A stretch of 64,000 nucleotides of DNA from Sitta carolinensis (lineage: Eukaryota; Chordata; Aves; Passeriformes; Sittidae). Of this stretch, positions 23,528 to 37,237 are shown piece by piece. The position numbers were made by a program, and so were the translations under genes. The stretch is taken from positions 21,735,501 through 21,799,500 of the forward strand of contig CM063288.1 in assembly GCA_032173965.1 (NCBI GenBank), given 5' to 3'. Below the pieces are notes generated by a model. The model was not told the origin of the DNA, ran no database searches, and saw only the letters and a program-made list of their open reading frames with translations. Positions within the stretch are counted from its first letter, which is position 1; each line of letters begins with the position of its first letter.

Positions 23528-26500
23528 AGAACTGCATTTGCAAGACTGTGAGTTTGCAGAAAGTTATCAACACAATGTGCAGACAAAAGATTTTTGACAA
23601 TCTTTTCTGGATACTGAGTTTAATGGCCAGTTTTGATTTCTGAGAAGAGCTGAAGATGCACCCAAAGGTGCTACTGCAATTTAGCCAAACTGTCAAATGA
23701 AGAAAACACCACTCAGAGGGCTTCAAAGCTCTAAATAATCATGTCTTTGTATGTGAACCACCTTAACAATCACATTTCACAATTCTGATTTCCTTAAAAT
23801 TCAGGTTTTCTGGTGAGCTGGATGGACCTTCCTCTCATTTTCCATTTAAATTTTATGTAGCCCCGAAATCAGTCTTTTTCTATTTGGCATAATTTTTAAA
23901 TGGAATCTTCTTTCTCTCTGTTGTTTTTTCTTTGCTATATGCAAAGCTGGAATCATATATCCTCCTCAACTTTATTATTAGTAGGCTAGACAAAGCTTGT
24001 ACACCTGGAGCACATCCATGTTCTGAAATACAACAACAAGCAGAAACATAGAGGGAGCCCTGAACATCTACATCTTCACTACATCTGTTGCAATGGTGGC
24101 TTGAACTTGTACATGTTGACTGATTGAAGGGTATTTTCACTTCATTTGATGTTTCTGATGGAATTCCAGATTACAGCTAGAGTTCTTTTTAATGTTGCAT
24201 TTAGTTTTATTTCAATTTCTTATTTCCCTAAGTTCTGGCTATTTAATAGTCCAGACACGTTCCAAAATACCAGTGCCTTCAAAATTTGCATTATCTGCAG
24301 ATGCAAATTAACACACCTCTTTTGTGTCAAGGTAGTCATAAAAACATTTTTTCAGCCCTTTATATTTCATCAGCCTTTGAACCAATACTCTCTTTCCAAG
24401 AATTTCCCCTTTCAGCTCACCTAAATATTTACTCTTTAGCCAGTTTCTTGCTCATCTTATTCTTTTTCCAATGCTTTATTGACATTTCTGAGACACTTCA
24501 CCAAAACCTTAGCTGAACTGCTGCTTCAACACCTTTTACTCACAATGCCACATTCTACTTTTCATGCTTTTTACCTTCAGGGTTCTTAATTTTTCATAAG
24601 ACTTTATATGCATTAACAACCAGAACTGAAGGAGAGTGACAGGGCAACCAAAGCACACTCATCTAGGAAAAAAAAAATTCAGGAAATATTTGTTCTTTCT
24701 TCAAAATTCTCAAAGTTTTTAGAACTTAACTCCAATGCAAATGCTCAAAGTAGAATGTAGGAATAAGGAATAATAATTAAGACATGAAATGAAGACATGT
24801 AAAATAGAAATATTAAATCTAGGATCATCTAGAAACTTCTCCAGGGTCTTTCCAAGATTGCTGCCCTCTGTTCATGTCCTCATAGGCTTTAATGAGTTTC
24901 AAAACTTTTATTCAATGTTCCTAAGGAAGATCTGAACAGAAGCTGAGCCAGGTCTACAGTTAGTTTTGACATCTTATTTACTCAATAGTGAGATAACTTT
25001 CAAAGATAAAATATCTGGTTTAGTTTTCCTTCTGAATAAGTAAGCTTTGTGGTTTTTTTCCTACTTACCTCCTTTCCTGTTTGCAAGCTGCATCCATTAC
25101 TGCCGCAATGAAGGTTTATTTTGTGGGCAGAGAATCAACATTCATGTGTTTACCTGCAAAGGGAAATAAAGGGAAATTGGTTTTCTATCTTTTTCCAACA
25201 ACTGTGGAATCAGCAAATAGGTCTTTTTTTTAATCAAAAATTCAGCTATATTTAGAATTCTATACTTATCTTTGTTTACATTTTAAGTTACTTACCCTGG
25301 TAACTGTTTTGTTGAATTCGAAAACATCTCTAAGCTGCAGGTTCTTGATACTGTAAAAATTAAGCCTTTCTATTTGTAAACAAGTAAAACCAGATAATTG
25401 CAAGAAAAGCAAAATATCTGCCTCTTTCTCCTGTCCTACAAAGAATAGCAAGTGCTCAGATCTGCATATGTATCAAAGAAATAAACGTCCATGTATTGAA
25501 ATTATGCAAGAGAGGGGGTAATATGACACCTAGTTCAGATTAAACAAAAATGCTGCTGTAGTCCAGTGTTGTTTCCACTCTTTGACTGCTATAGAAAGAA
25601 TACTTGTTTAAGAGGAAAATGTGCTATATGCCATAAAACTACAAAGCCTTTGCAAGCAGGTGGTTATGCCAATACACAAAATCTGCCATGAATTGTCTCT
25701 GCAGCTGGACATTGTTATTTCAGCAAAATGAAGATTTGTAACACGCTTTATCAGGTCCAACTTAAACCCTGTGCCTCATAGTAGGAATAGCCTGATACAG
25801 GAGTGTAGCCTACATTCTGGATCACCATTGCTAAAGCTTTCTGAAGGTCTTATCCATTTGCCTCATTGCAAGAATCATGAAGTGTCAAGTGTTCTCTGTG
25901 TCTCTGTGCACTGAGTTACAGTCTGGATTAGAGCCTGAATCCAGAAGATGATAAGTAGTCTCATTGCTGCTCTGTTTAGACAGTGTGAGATTGAGTCCTT
26001 TTGTTTCAGCCCTTCCATAAAACACCGAAATAAATGGAGCAGTTTATTCTGCAAAGATCCTTGAATTCCCAGAGCCTTCTGCACCATCCCTGGGGTAGGT
26101 ATAACACCTACTCCCTGCAGTAATGTTCCAGCCTTAAAGATTTGGGCTGAGTGGAGTGGTTAGAACTCACAGTCCTTTTCAGTGTTTGTCAGCCAGCCAA
26201 GGGGGCAACTTAATACCTTTTCTAAAAAGTCAACTGGCCAGGTACAATGCCTATAAACTGACAAACCAGAGTACTGTGGCCCCCTAAAGATCAAAGTACA
26301 CTCTTAACAGTGATCAGGAGCATATGATTAATTGTAAACTTGAGGTTTACAAAAGAGTCAATGGTAGATATCGGTAGTATTCAACCTGCTCACATTTCAT
26401 CTTAAAGCAGAAAAATTTCCCATTGCAGTGCATTTCAACATGGGACATAGAATCCCTCTATCAGCACAGCTGTATAAACATGTCAGAACCACTCTGAACA

Positions 26501-29500
26501 GGAAAAATTGTTAAGCAGCTTGCATTATAAAAACTAAATATTGGACCAAAACACTGAACACTTTGCAGAGTTTTCACTTCATTTTACAAAAGAGATTAAC
26601 TGGATTCAAGGTGGGCTTGCAGACAGGCTATTGTAAATTGGACCAGAAATCATCAGCCACCTACAGTCTGAATTTGACCCCATTATATTAAACAAAGAGC
26701 CCTGAGAAATAATTGAGCTGGGAGCTGCACAACAGCCTAAACCCCTGCTGGCTGACAGTGTCCAGCAGAGAACAAATGAACCCACTACTAATGGTAGTCA
26801 ACAGCTTCTTCAGAAGACTGAACTTATCAGCCTCTAAAGAAAAAACATTATTCTGCATAGTCCTTAAACAACCAACATGATGTAGAAAGCTGGCCAAATT
26901 CTCAGCTTCTATAGATTGCTAAAGCCCTTCTGAAATCAAAAGACCATTGAGAATTTATATTATGACCTTGTCAACTTTCCTTATAGAAAAGAGTATGTGA
27001 AAAGAGCAACAAACAAGCTCCAACATTATTCTGTGTGTAGGATCTCACACTGGCATTACTGATGGGAGGATCTCTGAGCAGTCTGGGTGCAATGACAGAG
27101 TCCCCAGAAGCACTGATGCACGATTACCATACGTTATCATGCACGTAGGTTGACTGAACAGGTGTGCTCCTCCCCAGGCGAACGTGTCGGTCTCTAATGT
27201 GCCAATAGCTCATCAGAAAACACTGCCACAGGCTCTGAAGCTGGTTCTTCCCCAGTGATGGCAGCTGTTGGGAGATGGAGGCAAGATCATTTTTTTCATT
27301 TTTGTATTTTTAACGTTGTTGAGCATTAAGTAGTTCCTGTTCTAGAATAAATACTGTAGATTCACTGCTATGTGTTTTACAGACATAATAAGGGGTACTG
27401 TGAATCCACAAACATAATAGTGCTGGTGACTTTCTGGCAGTGGTCACTGCTCTCGGCTACGGTTGGTGACATTCATGCTGCAAGTTAATGAAATAAAAAC
27501 AAGCTTCCTACCTAAATTAGCTGGAATACAAAGCCCAGCTGCTATGTGGAGAAAAGAGAATTAAATAAGCCATGGGCCACTTAAACTCCCCAGTGCACTA
27601 TGATTTCTCTCTGAACTTGCCACATCTCAAGAAAAAAATGCTTCTATTCTTTTGCAAAAGTCAAAAGAGCAGGTAATTAGACCAGATCCTGAAGGTGCTT
27701 CCCCAAGCCAGGCCTGACCTGCTGCTTCCATGGTGCTCAGGCAGCTTCCCCTGGGGCAGGAGAGACACAGACCCTGTGTGACCCTCTTCTCTGCTGAGCT
27801 CTTGGCTAGGGACAGGGCAAACCCTTCTGTCCAGTCAGATACAGTGGTAGGGAGGAGATCCTCCCTTCCCACCTGAGGCAGTTTCAGCTTCACTCATTCC
27901 TCCACAAAGGCCTGAGCTGTCTGCAGGGCTTGGTTTTTACAGGGCTTATACTGGGAAAGAGAGTGGCCAGCACAGAAATCTAAGTTAATCCATGGAAAGA
28001 GCTGGTACTTGCTGCGAGTGTCTTGAATTTTGTGAGAAACTGGTTTACATTTAAACTCTCACAGCGAACACTTTTTACTTGACAAATTGATCAGTTAAGG
28101 TCTTCTCAGGTTCTTCCAAATGCCCTTCTGAGTACTGAAACTCGTGGAGAAGGTCTGAATCTCAGCACAGTCTGATGCAGGGACAGTGCATCATCTGCAG
28201 CATGTATAGAGGGTACACTGATAATTCTGGTGCCACGTAGAAGGTCAGTCTGATTAGAACTCTTTTGCCATATTCTGTGTTTTGTCTTTTTTTCCTGCAA
28301 CTGATCAGGTCTCAGAATTAATTAAATCTCTTGATGTACTTAGACAACTTGTGGAATAAGTGGTAAGATGTTAGAGATATTGAACTTGTTCATTTGATTT
28401 CATCTCTGTAACCTGAGCTCCAATTTAATGCTGTACTTCTACCCTCTTGAAGATTAATTACTGCATGAGTTAGCAAGTCATCTCACCAGCTTTTATTTGC
28501 GAAGAGTGTAAGTCAGTAGAAATGTAACTCAGGTGCTACTCTGGCTTTGTACATGACGGGTGAAAATCAAAGATTTAGCAGTTAAATATATTTAACACTA
28601 CAACACTCTTTTCTTGAAGCCAACTCTAGGGCCAACTCAAGCATGGTTACAGGTGAAGGAATATGGCTAACATATAAATCCTGCTTTCGGTTCTCTCAGT
28701 ACAGACAAACGCAGCCACAACTCCCAGTATCAGAGAAGTTTTCAGGATTTACATTGTATTAGTGAAGAGATTGTAATTATTTAGATTTTAATGTTTTAAA
28801 AACATATAATGACTTTGTAGAAACAACAGCCTTAACATTGTCAGGAGAGCCACAGAAGTGATTTTACAGTTATGGCATGTGACTGTCGTGTTCCTGCTGG
28901 CTCTGCAGCTTTGAGCTCAAGGGCCCAAGGTGTCCTGTTCACAGATACCTCTGCTCTGGACTCTTCATCTCTCTCAATAAGAGGAGGCAAACAGGGAACT
29001 CAGTGAGACTCCATGTTCTCATAGCTCTGCCATGAGGACACTCCAGTGAAGGGGACCAGCTGGCATCATGCTTTTGTTTGTGCCAGAAATAAAATTCTGG
29101 TAGCAAAAGAAAGATCAACAACTTGAAAATTTAACAAGATAGAGACATAGGAAAGAAAAGTGGTACAGACAGACTCTTCAGTTTAAGAATGACACATTCA
29201 AGGAGCTTTAGGTTGTTGGACAGTAACTTCTTTTGAAAGTTCATGACCAAAATAATATTAATTCTAATTTCTCAGGCACTCAGAGAAGCATATTTTCTCA
29301 TCAAAATGAATCTGATTAATCTACACCCATTTTCAGAACTCTATAATAGGTTGCAAATCTACCCTTAAACACAGCTGAGGTTTTAGATTGTCTTGGTTAA
29401 TGTATTTAAGTTCAGTAAACTCAAGCTCTAGCCACATACAGAAAGGTTCAGAAAGATGTTACGTGCAAGCCACGGTAAAATTAAGTCTGTATCACAGCTT

Positions 29501-32500
29501 CCACAAAAGTCCTTTCCTTACTTCCAAGAGAAGAGGAGCTTTGTAGACAACTGCTCTTTGTAATCCTGACACTTCTCACCATCATACCTCATAGAACAAA
29601 AAACTCTCCAAACCTGTACTTCATGATGTGCAGAAACCCGCCCCAGCCCTAGTGGCACTTGTTTTGCCAAGGAAACACTTATCCATCTGTAAGATCACTG
29701 TAGTTCTTACATTACTCTCAATATTGTCATGGCTTCTTGCAATGCCTGCTAAACTGGTTGTTCTTCTAATGGCACCAACATTCCCACCCCCAGTACCTAA
29801 GCCACAGCACTTACACAGTGTGTGCACACCACAGTTGCCAGTTATTCCTTCCTAGAAGGCCTTGTCCCAGGATGGCCAAAGGTGGCTTCTCAATTTATAC
29901 CCTTAGGGTTAATGGATTTTTCCAAGGGATTTATCCCCAGGATTCAACCTCTGCATTGTTTCTCCATACAGCTTTAAAAGGATTGCTTACAGCACCATTA
30001 AGAATCCATAGCAGTTGCCTCCAGGAATACTATGACTAGTATTTGTTTTCTTAAGGTTCTTTTAGGTTCCTTCAGTAATACACCCTAGGAATGCATTCAA
30101 GCACAAGCATCACTGTCTGCTTTAGCAGGGCACCAAGTTGTCTGCTACAGAAAACATGCAACAAGTCTTGCATTAATTCGGATGTCCATCCCTTATCTTG
30201 ACATCTGAAAATGGCATCTTCTGGCAGCTTCCCCTTGGTATTGTCTTTCTTTTAAGGATGATGTATAGTGGCAATTTTGCTCTATCTGCTAAGACCACCA
30301 GCAAAGTGACAAACCTGTTTTTTCCATTGGCAGTGTTTTTGATAAGTCATTTGGACTGCTTTAGCACATGGTAATATGTGTCTAAAAAATTCAATGCGTG
30401 TCTAAATTAAAAAGGGGATTTCTGATTTGTGTTGACTGTGACTGACATTTATAAATATTTCTGAATTTTCTATATTGGTGCAAAGTGTTGAAATTTCAAT
30501 GTTTTAACATACAGTTAAAACAAACTTTATCCTAGTGTTGTATTACATCTAACATCTTGAGTACTACATCAAACATCTTGAGTATTACATCATTTTTATA
30601 ACCCTAAAAATTCATGGTTCGACTGTCAGTTCAGCAAGATCTGTCCCACAAAATAATTTTAAATTGTAATGGGAACACTGAAAGGACGTCCTTCTAAAAC
30701 TAATGAGAGATTTTTGTTAGAAATTTCCTAATCTGAATTACCCATTCAGAAATTCATTAGTAGTAGAATAATAATTTTCTTCTTCCTATAAAACCTTGAG
30801 AAATAAATGGTCATTAATCTACTAGGAAGTTTTCATATTTCTCATACCATAAAACATAAGTCTTCCAAAGCCTCTTCAAAAGGCCTGGATCTATGCCTTA
30901 AGTACTCAGAAGCAATGGTAATCGAGATGCTTCAGAAACAAAGGAGAAAATTACATATATTATAAAATATAAACTATATTATGAGCAAGCTAGGAGTAAG
31001 CAAGCAGTAGAAGGCATTCACTCTGTTCTCATCTTTGAAGGAGCCAGTGGCTCAGAGCAGCTGCTTTGGCTGCTTTTGTTTGTCACATTGAAGAGGAGGA
31101 GCAGGAAAGCAGAGCTCTCAGAGCTTCTCCTCCCTGGGGTAAGAGGTGGAGGCTAATTAGGCAACCTTGCAGTGAGTGCCTACACTGGAGTAGCTAAAAA
31201 GATATCTGTCATTTTTTACCATCTTAATAATGCACCTTCTTATTTCATTTTTTCTAACATCTGCCTGTTTCTGTAAATCTATGCTCTCAAATGAGAAAGA
31301 AATCCTATAATGTAACATATTCTCTGGCATTGAAACAGATAAAGTATTTGATAGTCCCAGTGTTGATATCCTTAAAACTGGGGTACAGAGCTTCTCCCTC
31401 AGTATCCAGCATCCTGGTGAATTCTTTCAAAGTGTTAAAAGATGAGAAGACTAATAGGTCTTTTTCCCTGAACAATATAGTCCAGTTTATGAGCAGGAAA
31501 CACATCAAAAGAAGATTTTAGCTGCTGTCATCACAATTGTTATGTCATATAATATCCCTCCTGGTCTGCAGTGTCCCCCTTGAGCTAAGGCAGAGAAGAC
31601 GATTACAATTATTTATTTTCCTCCAAAAATAATTTAAAAAAAAAGAAAACCAGTTCAACACAATGTTCATGTCCCTCCCCAGCCTCGCAGCTCCTTTGCT
31701 TCTTGCATTGGTACCAGGTTAACTAATGATACTTGTTCCCCCAGGCTAAGAGGATCCACACAGCTTCATCCAAGGGTCTTGTCTGATCCTTCTTACAACA
31801 ACACAGTTGTTATAGGGGCCAAAGGAGAAATCAGTGTTTATTAAATTATTCATGCCTTTTTGTCCATGATTTCATCCTTCAGGCCCAATACTCCCCAGGG
31901 TTTTGCAGAGCTTACCCCTCAGATTGTTCTACCTCTCTGAGATTGTTCTGATGTCTTCTTATAAAGTCTTTAACTTAAATTTATAAGCAAACAGAACTAT
32001 TTACAGTCTTGACTTTCGAAGACCAGTAGCTTCTATCAGCCAGAAAAATAATCTTAATACTTTTTTTGTCTTCTCATTCCAGTAAAGAACTGAAAAAACC
32101 AGGTGAAATATCTGAATTTTCTACAAAAATAGAAATTCTGGCTCCCCACTGACACTATAAATAGTGTTGAGACTCACTGTCCTATCAGCAAAGTGGCTTT
32201 TGATTTTTCTGTTTAAGTGTCTCACTTTGTGTCATTTTGTGTCACAAGCTGATAATAACCGGAAGGCACCTGTGTCAAGCATCTCCACACCTGTCTCTTT
32301 GGGAAGTTCATATTTTGATACTGATCCAAACTTTGCACCTGATGCCCACAGCTAGGAAATGTGAGCTGGTTTTGGAAAACAAAGCAGCGCCATGACAATG
32401 AGCATCAAATTAGGTTGTCCTGGGAATTGTAGCAGTGATGACTTCAGCTTGTTTAAAGGTGTAAGGTTCTCAAGCACAGACAAAAGCCAAGGCTGGAGGA

Positions 32501-33539
32501 AGTCATCCAGCCTAGCTAGATCTGAGTAAAGGCAGGGGTCCCAACCCCAGAGCTGAGATCATCAGGAAAGCCAACTTTCCTAATGCTGTTACTGCCCTGC
32601 CTGCCTACACATCTGCTGCAGAGGTGAGATGACAGCCAAGCTGCCCAGCACAGTAAGAGCAGAGGCCAGAGAGAGATGTAGAGGAGACTGCAAAGGCTGT
32701 GAACAGCAGAATGATGTGAGCTGGGTGGGAGCCCAGGCACCATTCTGAAAAACTGAAACCACACAAACCTGGATACACCCTGAAAATAGGTGCACTGACC
32801 AGTCCTTCAGGCAAAGAGCCCATTTCCCCACTCTTCAGGCTCAATTCACCCATATGTGGGAGGAAGTGCTTGCCACCAGGACTGACTAATGCATGGGAGC
32901 ACTGGGCTCGTGTAGGGGAAGGGCTCCAGGACTCCTCCTTACAAGTCTAGTATAGTACTGTCTGGATGGGATATGTCTTTAGGTGATTACGGTTGAGAAA
33001 CATTTGTATTTTAATAAGGGAAGGACTACCCAAGTTGGCACAGTGGGAGATTTGCCTGAAGTCAGAGAGACTGAAGGTCCTCAGAGCACAGGGTGTGTTC
33101 TGCCCCATAGGCAAAGCTCAGGGGAACAAAGCTGCTCAGCAGTTAACAGGTACAGTTGGGAAGTCTCTAAGGCGCCTTTTTTTGGCAAACAAATACGTCC
33201 CCCTACCCCTTTCCACTTAGGCAACACAGTGCATGGCTGTTTTTATTATGGTTCTGTCACTTCACACAGTCCAGTTTTACTTCAATAATAAAAATATAGA
33301 AATATAATTAGCATCTTTGTTTCAAGGCACTGAGTTTTTAAATTACCATGTGTGACAACTGTTATGGCAATGAAATCGTTAAAATCATGTAAATACTTAA
33401 ACCATGTAGGCCTGGGAGATTATAGTTTCATTAGAGAAAAGGCTATAAAGTTAGACCTAGGTAATTACCTTTCCCATTAATGCTTGAAAATTCTTTGCTC
33501 CACTGAGAAGTGATTGTGGTGCATCATGCCTTCTGTGCT
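23528..33539. other. Long gene-free stretch
   Basis: Ten kilobases hold no recognisable gene, RNA or transposon. The longest frames are about 90 codons (24146-24424 plus, 27627-27893 minus). A 21-bp direct duplication lies at 30545-30586 (unit beginning ACATCTAACATC). GC-richer patches at about 27700-27880 and 32520-32830 have open frames on the minus strand in more than one register, which points to base composition rather than coding. Confidence 0.5.
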
Positions 33540-34600
33540 TTTACATTCAAACTGCAGGAGCTTTTATTTCATCAGCACAAACTGCAAGGAAACAGCGGCA
33601 GCCTTCCAGGTGTACTTTGCAAATTGGGGTTTAAATGTGGAACACATCAAATTAAAATTCAATATTAATTATTTTGTCTTGCTAGGAGCCTGAGTAGTTT
33701 AAAGCAGCAAGGGTAATTGTCTAACTCATTGTATGTGTCTACAGCGAACTTAATCATTATGTCAGCTTCCTAATAAAAGGTTATTATAGAAACAAAGATC
33801 CCAATTTTACATATGGTAGGCAAGGGAGAATTCGAAGAGCTAGTCTCCAAGGTAGACTTGAGGTTCTTGACAAATGATGCCCATGCTGTGATCAGATACT
33901 TAACAAGAAATCTCGTTATTAACTAGGCCTGTACAGATAATTAGCACTTGAGCTTCAAATTTTAAATCTGGCTTGAGATGTATAATTTATCAAAAGCTCT
34001 AGCTCACTGTCAAAGTCCTATAATAAGGCAGTGTTATTGATGAATTGAGATTAAGAGCAGATTGAAGAGAAAATTAGGCCACTGGTTAGTCTGAAAGGTC
34101 TGATTTCAATATTTGCAGTACTAATTTGGTATTATTTTGGTAAATGGATGTGGTCCCCAAGTGCTACACAGTATAAAAGAATAAACTGTAAGTCATTATT
34201 CTAACAAAAAAAGTATTGTTTACTGTATGCTGAATTTTGCAGCCCTAGCAGTTTGCTTAATAAGCTTCTTTACAGGATAAGTGTACCTGTTTTTATTGCA
34301 TTAATTCATTATAACACATAGAGAATGCAGGGCTTTTATTCAGGGCTAGACAATGTAGCTTCTTTACATTATATTACATTAGACTAATGATGATCGTGTA
34401 TGCCAATCCCCAGTTTAGCTGTTTAATTTATATTTTTGAATTTTCTTTGAAGCATTCTTCCCATCAGAATGCAGATAAGTAGCATTTCATATATTCAAGC
34501 TACATAAAAAGAGCAATCTTTTTTTAATGATCGCCGGTAGCAATTCATTGCAAGTGGTTCCAAGGAAAAAAATGAAAGAGTGACTGTATGTAATCTATCT
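33540..34600. promoter_or_regulatory. Candidate conserved non-coding block
   Basis: This is about 1 kb with no open frame of note and no repeat. Homeodomain-type words are dense (GCATTAATTCATTATA at 34298-34313, and several TTAATTA/TAAT words), alongside a TACTTTGCAAA nuclear-receptor or C/EBP-like word near 33614. The texture resembles developmental enhancers, but AT-rich DNA makes such words frequent, so confidence is low. Confidence 0.2.
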
Positions 34601-36588
34601 ACAGTAAACTGCAGCTGCAGAGGTGTTAGATACACTTTCATGACCCTTAGCATACTAAATCTTTTTGATACACATTATAAAATGACATTTAGGGCAATAT
34701 CTGATATCCAGAATTATATTGGGTAAAACATAAGGTTGGGGCAAGTTCTATTGTTTTTCTCGGGGTTTAATTCCTAGCTGAAGCACATGGATCATATCAA
34801 AAAGGTGCTGTTTTACTGTATATCCTATCAAATATTTATCAAATGCAACTGTGTATCATTGCATATATCCAGTATATCACATCAGTATCCTCCAACAAAA
34901 TAATAATGTCAGTCACTGCCTGTTTCCAGGAAAGTTTGCACTGACAATCCCCTGTAACCCGTTCTTGGCAGCAGCTCCTTTCCTCTCAGTTTCCAGCTGT
35001 CCAGCGGGGTATGCCAAGTCACAGCAGGACCTGAGGAGTGTTTGTATTCAACTGTGGCCCTGGGCTTTATGGAGATTTGCCTTGCATATTGTGCACTTGC
35101 AGACAAGTGGGATTTCCAGGACCCAGCAGGGGCTCCCCAGTGTTTATGCTGAGGTGGTTTGCTGGTTGGCAAATTGCTTTGGGCCAGAAACGTGTGACAG
35201 AAGAAAATGTATTGCATTAGCTTTTCTATCAATAACATCTTAACACTGACTTATAACACAATTGCTTTCATGCTGATCCAGCCTCCTAATTTTAATTTTA
35301 GGACTGATTGAATTTTGCAATCAGGCATCTTCAGCTATACTGGAAAGAAAAGCCTTTTCTTCCTTCCTTAGAAATAATATGCTAATTAAAAACATAAGCA
35401 ACAAAAATATAAACAACTTCCACCACTCTAATGTCTTTGTCTAATACTTATTTACACAAGTTTTGAAAATGTCTAATGTTTGATATATTATAATAGTTTT
35501 AAGAAGATTTAAAATAATTTATTCTTTTAGTTGCTACTCAGCTGTACATACTGGTGTATCATTTTGCAGAGCTGCTGAGTCTTAGTAGATTTGTAAGAGA
35601 TCCAAAAAAGGAGGGTTCTGAATTCTGAGCAGACAGAAATGCTAATAATGATATATGCTTTTGTGTGGTTTTTCATTCAGTCATTTACATTTGTTACTCA
35701 CTTATTATGGGCTGATCCTGATCTTTTTTATGCTGATGATACTTTAGAAATTTGAGATCAAGAGATTCTCCCAGTTGAACTAAAACTTATATTGGTGCAA
35801 GAGGTAAATCTGAAGATCTTTAGGGATAATTTAAGATTAAAGTGATTAATAAGCTCCAGTTTAATGTTAGTCAGAAAAATAATTTAGAAAGTATTTAAGA
35901 ACTTTAAATGACATTTTCAAGCATACTCAAAGATAGAAATATTTGGATAATTCAAAATTTGGGAGAAAAAAATAGCAAGTATATGTCAAATAGAACATGG
36001 GTCACATCTCGAGGCTCTGTCAATTTAGAACCTTGGAACTCCTCAGATAAGACTGCTTTCTAATAAGTTTAACTATCCAGTTGCCTGACTTTGAAGTCCT
36101 TTCACATGAAACATTCACACGGCTTGTAAGGGGAGCCGCACACAGAGGTGGTGGTAGAATGTTTCTATACTTGATTATAGTTACATAGCAAATCTAATAT
36201 AACACTTTCCATGAAGAGGGGTAGGAAATCACAGCTACCCAGTGATCACTGAGCAAAAGAATGGAAATGTTTATGATACGATACCTGGCACGAACAGTGC
36301 CTCATTAGAAACAAACGGGTTTTGTACCCAGGTGGTTCATACTGTTGTTCTTGCATCCCCTTTTTAAGTGATTTGGTAGCGCTGATGTAAATGCCATTGG
36401 TGTATGAAGAGTAGCCCATAGAGAACTTGAGGATTGCCCACATAAGAGAGCTTGAGGACTCCTGTCGGCATAATTACAAACCATGACTACTTAGTGCAGC
36501 GTGGCACAGGAAAACAGGATTTTGCCAAGATATATTCCTCCAGCTAGCCGAGGCACACTCAATGCTATAGGTATTATTGTCGTCCCAG
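34601..36588. other. Gene-free stretch upstream of the CpG island
   Basis: A GC-richer patch at about 34925-35215 has open frames on both strands (34851-35243 plus, 34909-35238 minus). Neither is recognisable, so I treat both as compositional. The rest is AT-rich. A TATAAAA word at 36590-36596 just before the CpG island could serve a plus-strand start near 36620. Confidence 0.45.
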
Positions 36589-36764
36589 TTATAAAACAGC
36601 AGGCACTTGGTGATCGCTGGAAGAAAGGCAGAATTATGTCTTTTCTGCGTTCGCCCAGCAGTTGCAGCACACGAAGCTGGCGTTAGGAGCTCAGGAGCGG
36701 GGCACAGGAGGCGGGAGACCGGCGGGAGCGCACCGGGCGGAGCGGAGCCCGTGTGAGGGGCAGC

Positions 36765-37047
36765 CCGTCGGGGATCCCGTCGGGTGGAGGATCCCGTCGG
36801 CGCGGGGATCGTGTCGCCAGCCGGGATCCCGTCGGGGCCGGGGATCGTGTCCGGCGGGAATCGTGCCCAGGCCCAGCGGATTCCGTCGGGCCGGGGATCG
36901 TGCCCGGCGGGGATCGTGCCCGGCCGGGATTCCGTCGGGCCGGGGATCGTGCCCGGCGGGAATCGTGCCCGGCCGGGATCCCGTCGGGCCGGGGATCGTG
37001 CCCAGCGGGGATCGTGCCCGGCCGGGATCCCGTCGGGCGGGATCGCG
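36765..37047. repeat. GC-rich nested minisatellite (16-17-bp units, 49-bp higher-order unit)
   Basis: Seventeen copies of a GATC-centred unit (GATC, with AATC or GATT variants) lie at 15-20-base spacing, with cores starting from 36773 to 37041. In the second half three unit types alternate to make a 49-bp super-repeat: CCGTCGGG recurs at 36883, 36932, 36981 and 37030, exactly 49 bases apart. The types differ after the core: one continues CCCGTCGGG, two continue GTGCCCGGC. Because 49 is not a multiple of three, each frame passes through all three registers and no single peptide repeats evenly. This argues against selection on a protein. The array sits within the CpG island. Confidence 0.92.
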
Positions 37048-37131
37048 CCCGCCCGCGGCCCCGGCCCGCCCTGGCGCTCGGCTGCCGAGAGGGGGCGCGC
37101 GCGCTCCGCGGAAGGCCCGGCGCCGGGCCGC

Positions 37132-37173
37132 GGGGCTGAAGGGCCGCGGGGCTGGGGGGCCGCCGGGCCGGGG
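37132..37173 (+). other. G-quadruplex motif
   Basis: Six guanine runs (4, 3, 4, 6, 3 and 4 G) are separated by loops of 5, 4, 2, 5 and 2 bases. This satisfies the usual rule of four runs of three or more G with loops of at most seven. It lies at the 3' edge of the minisatellite within the CpG island. In vertebrate promoters such elements can affect transcription or nucleosome placement, but that role is inferred here. Confidence 0.8.
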
Positions 37174-37225
37174 CCCGCCCGCTGCCGCTGCGGCCGGGCC
37201 GGCGGTGGCGGGCTGGGGTGCTGAG

Positions 37226-37237
37226 CAGCAGCAGCAG
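37226..37237 (+). repeat. Short CAG repeat (4 copies)
   Basis: Four perfect CAG units lie in the CpG island and are followed directly by GTGGCG, so the last CAG could form a splice donor (CAG/GT). The run is too short to call expanded. Confidence 0.8.
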
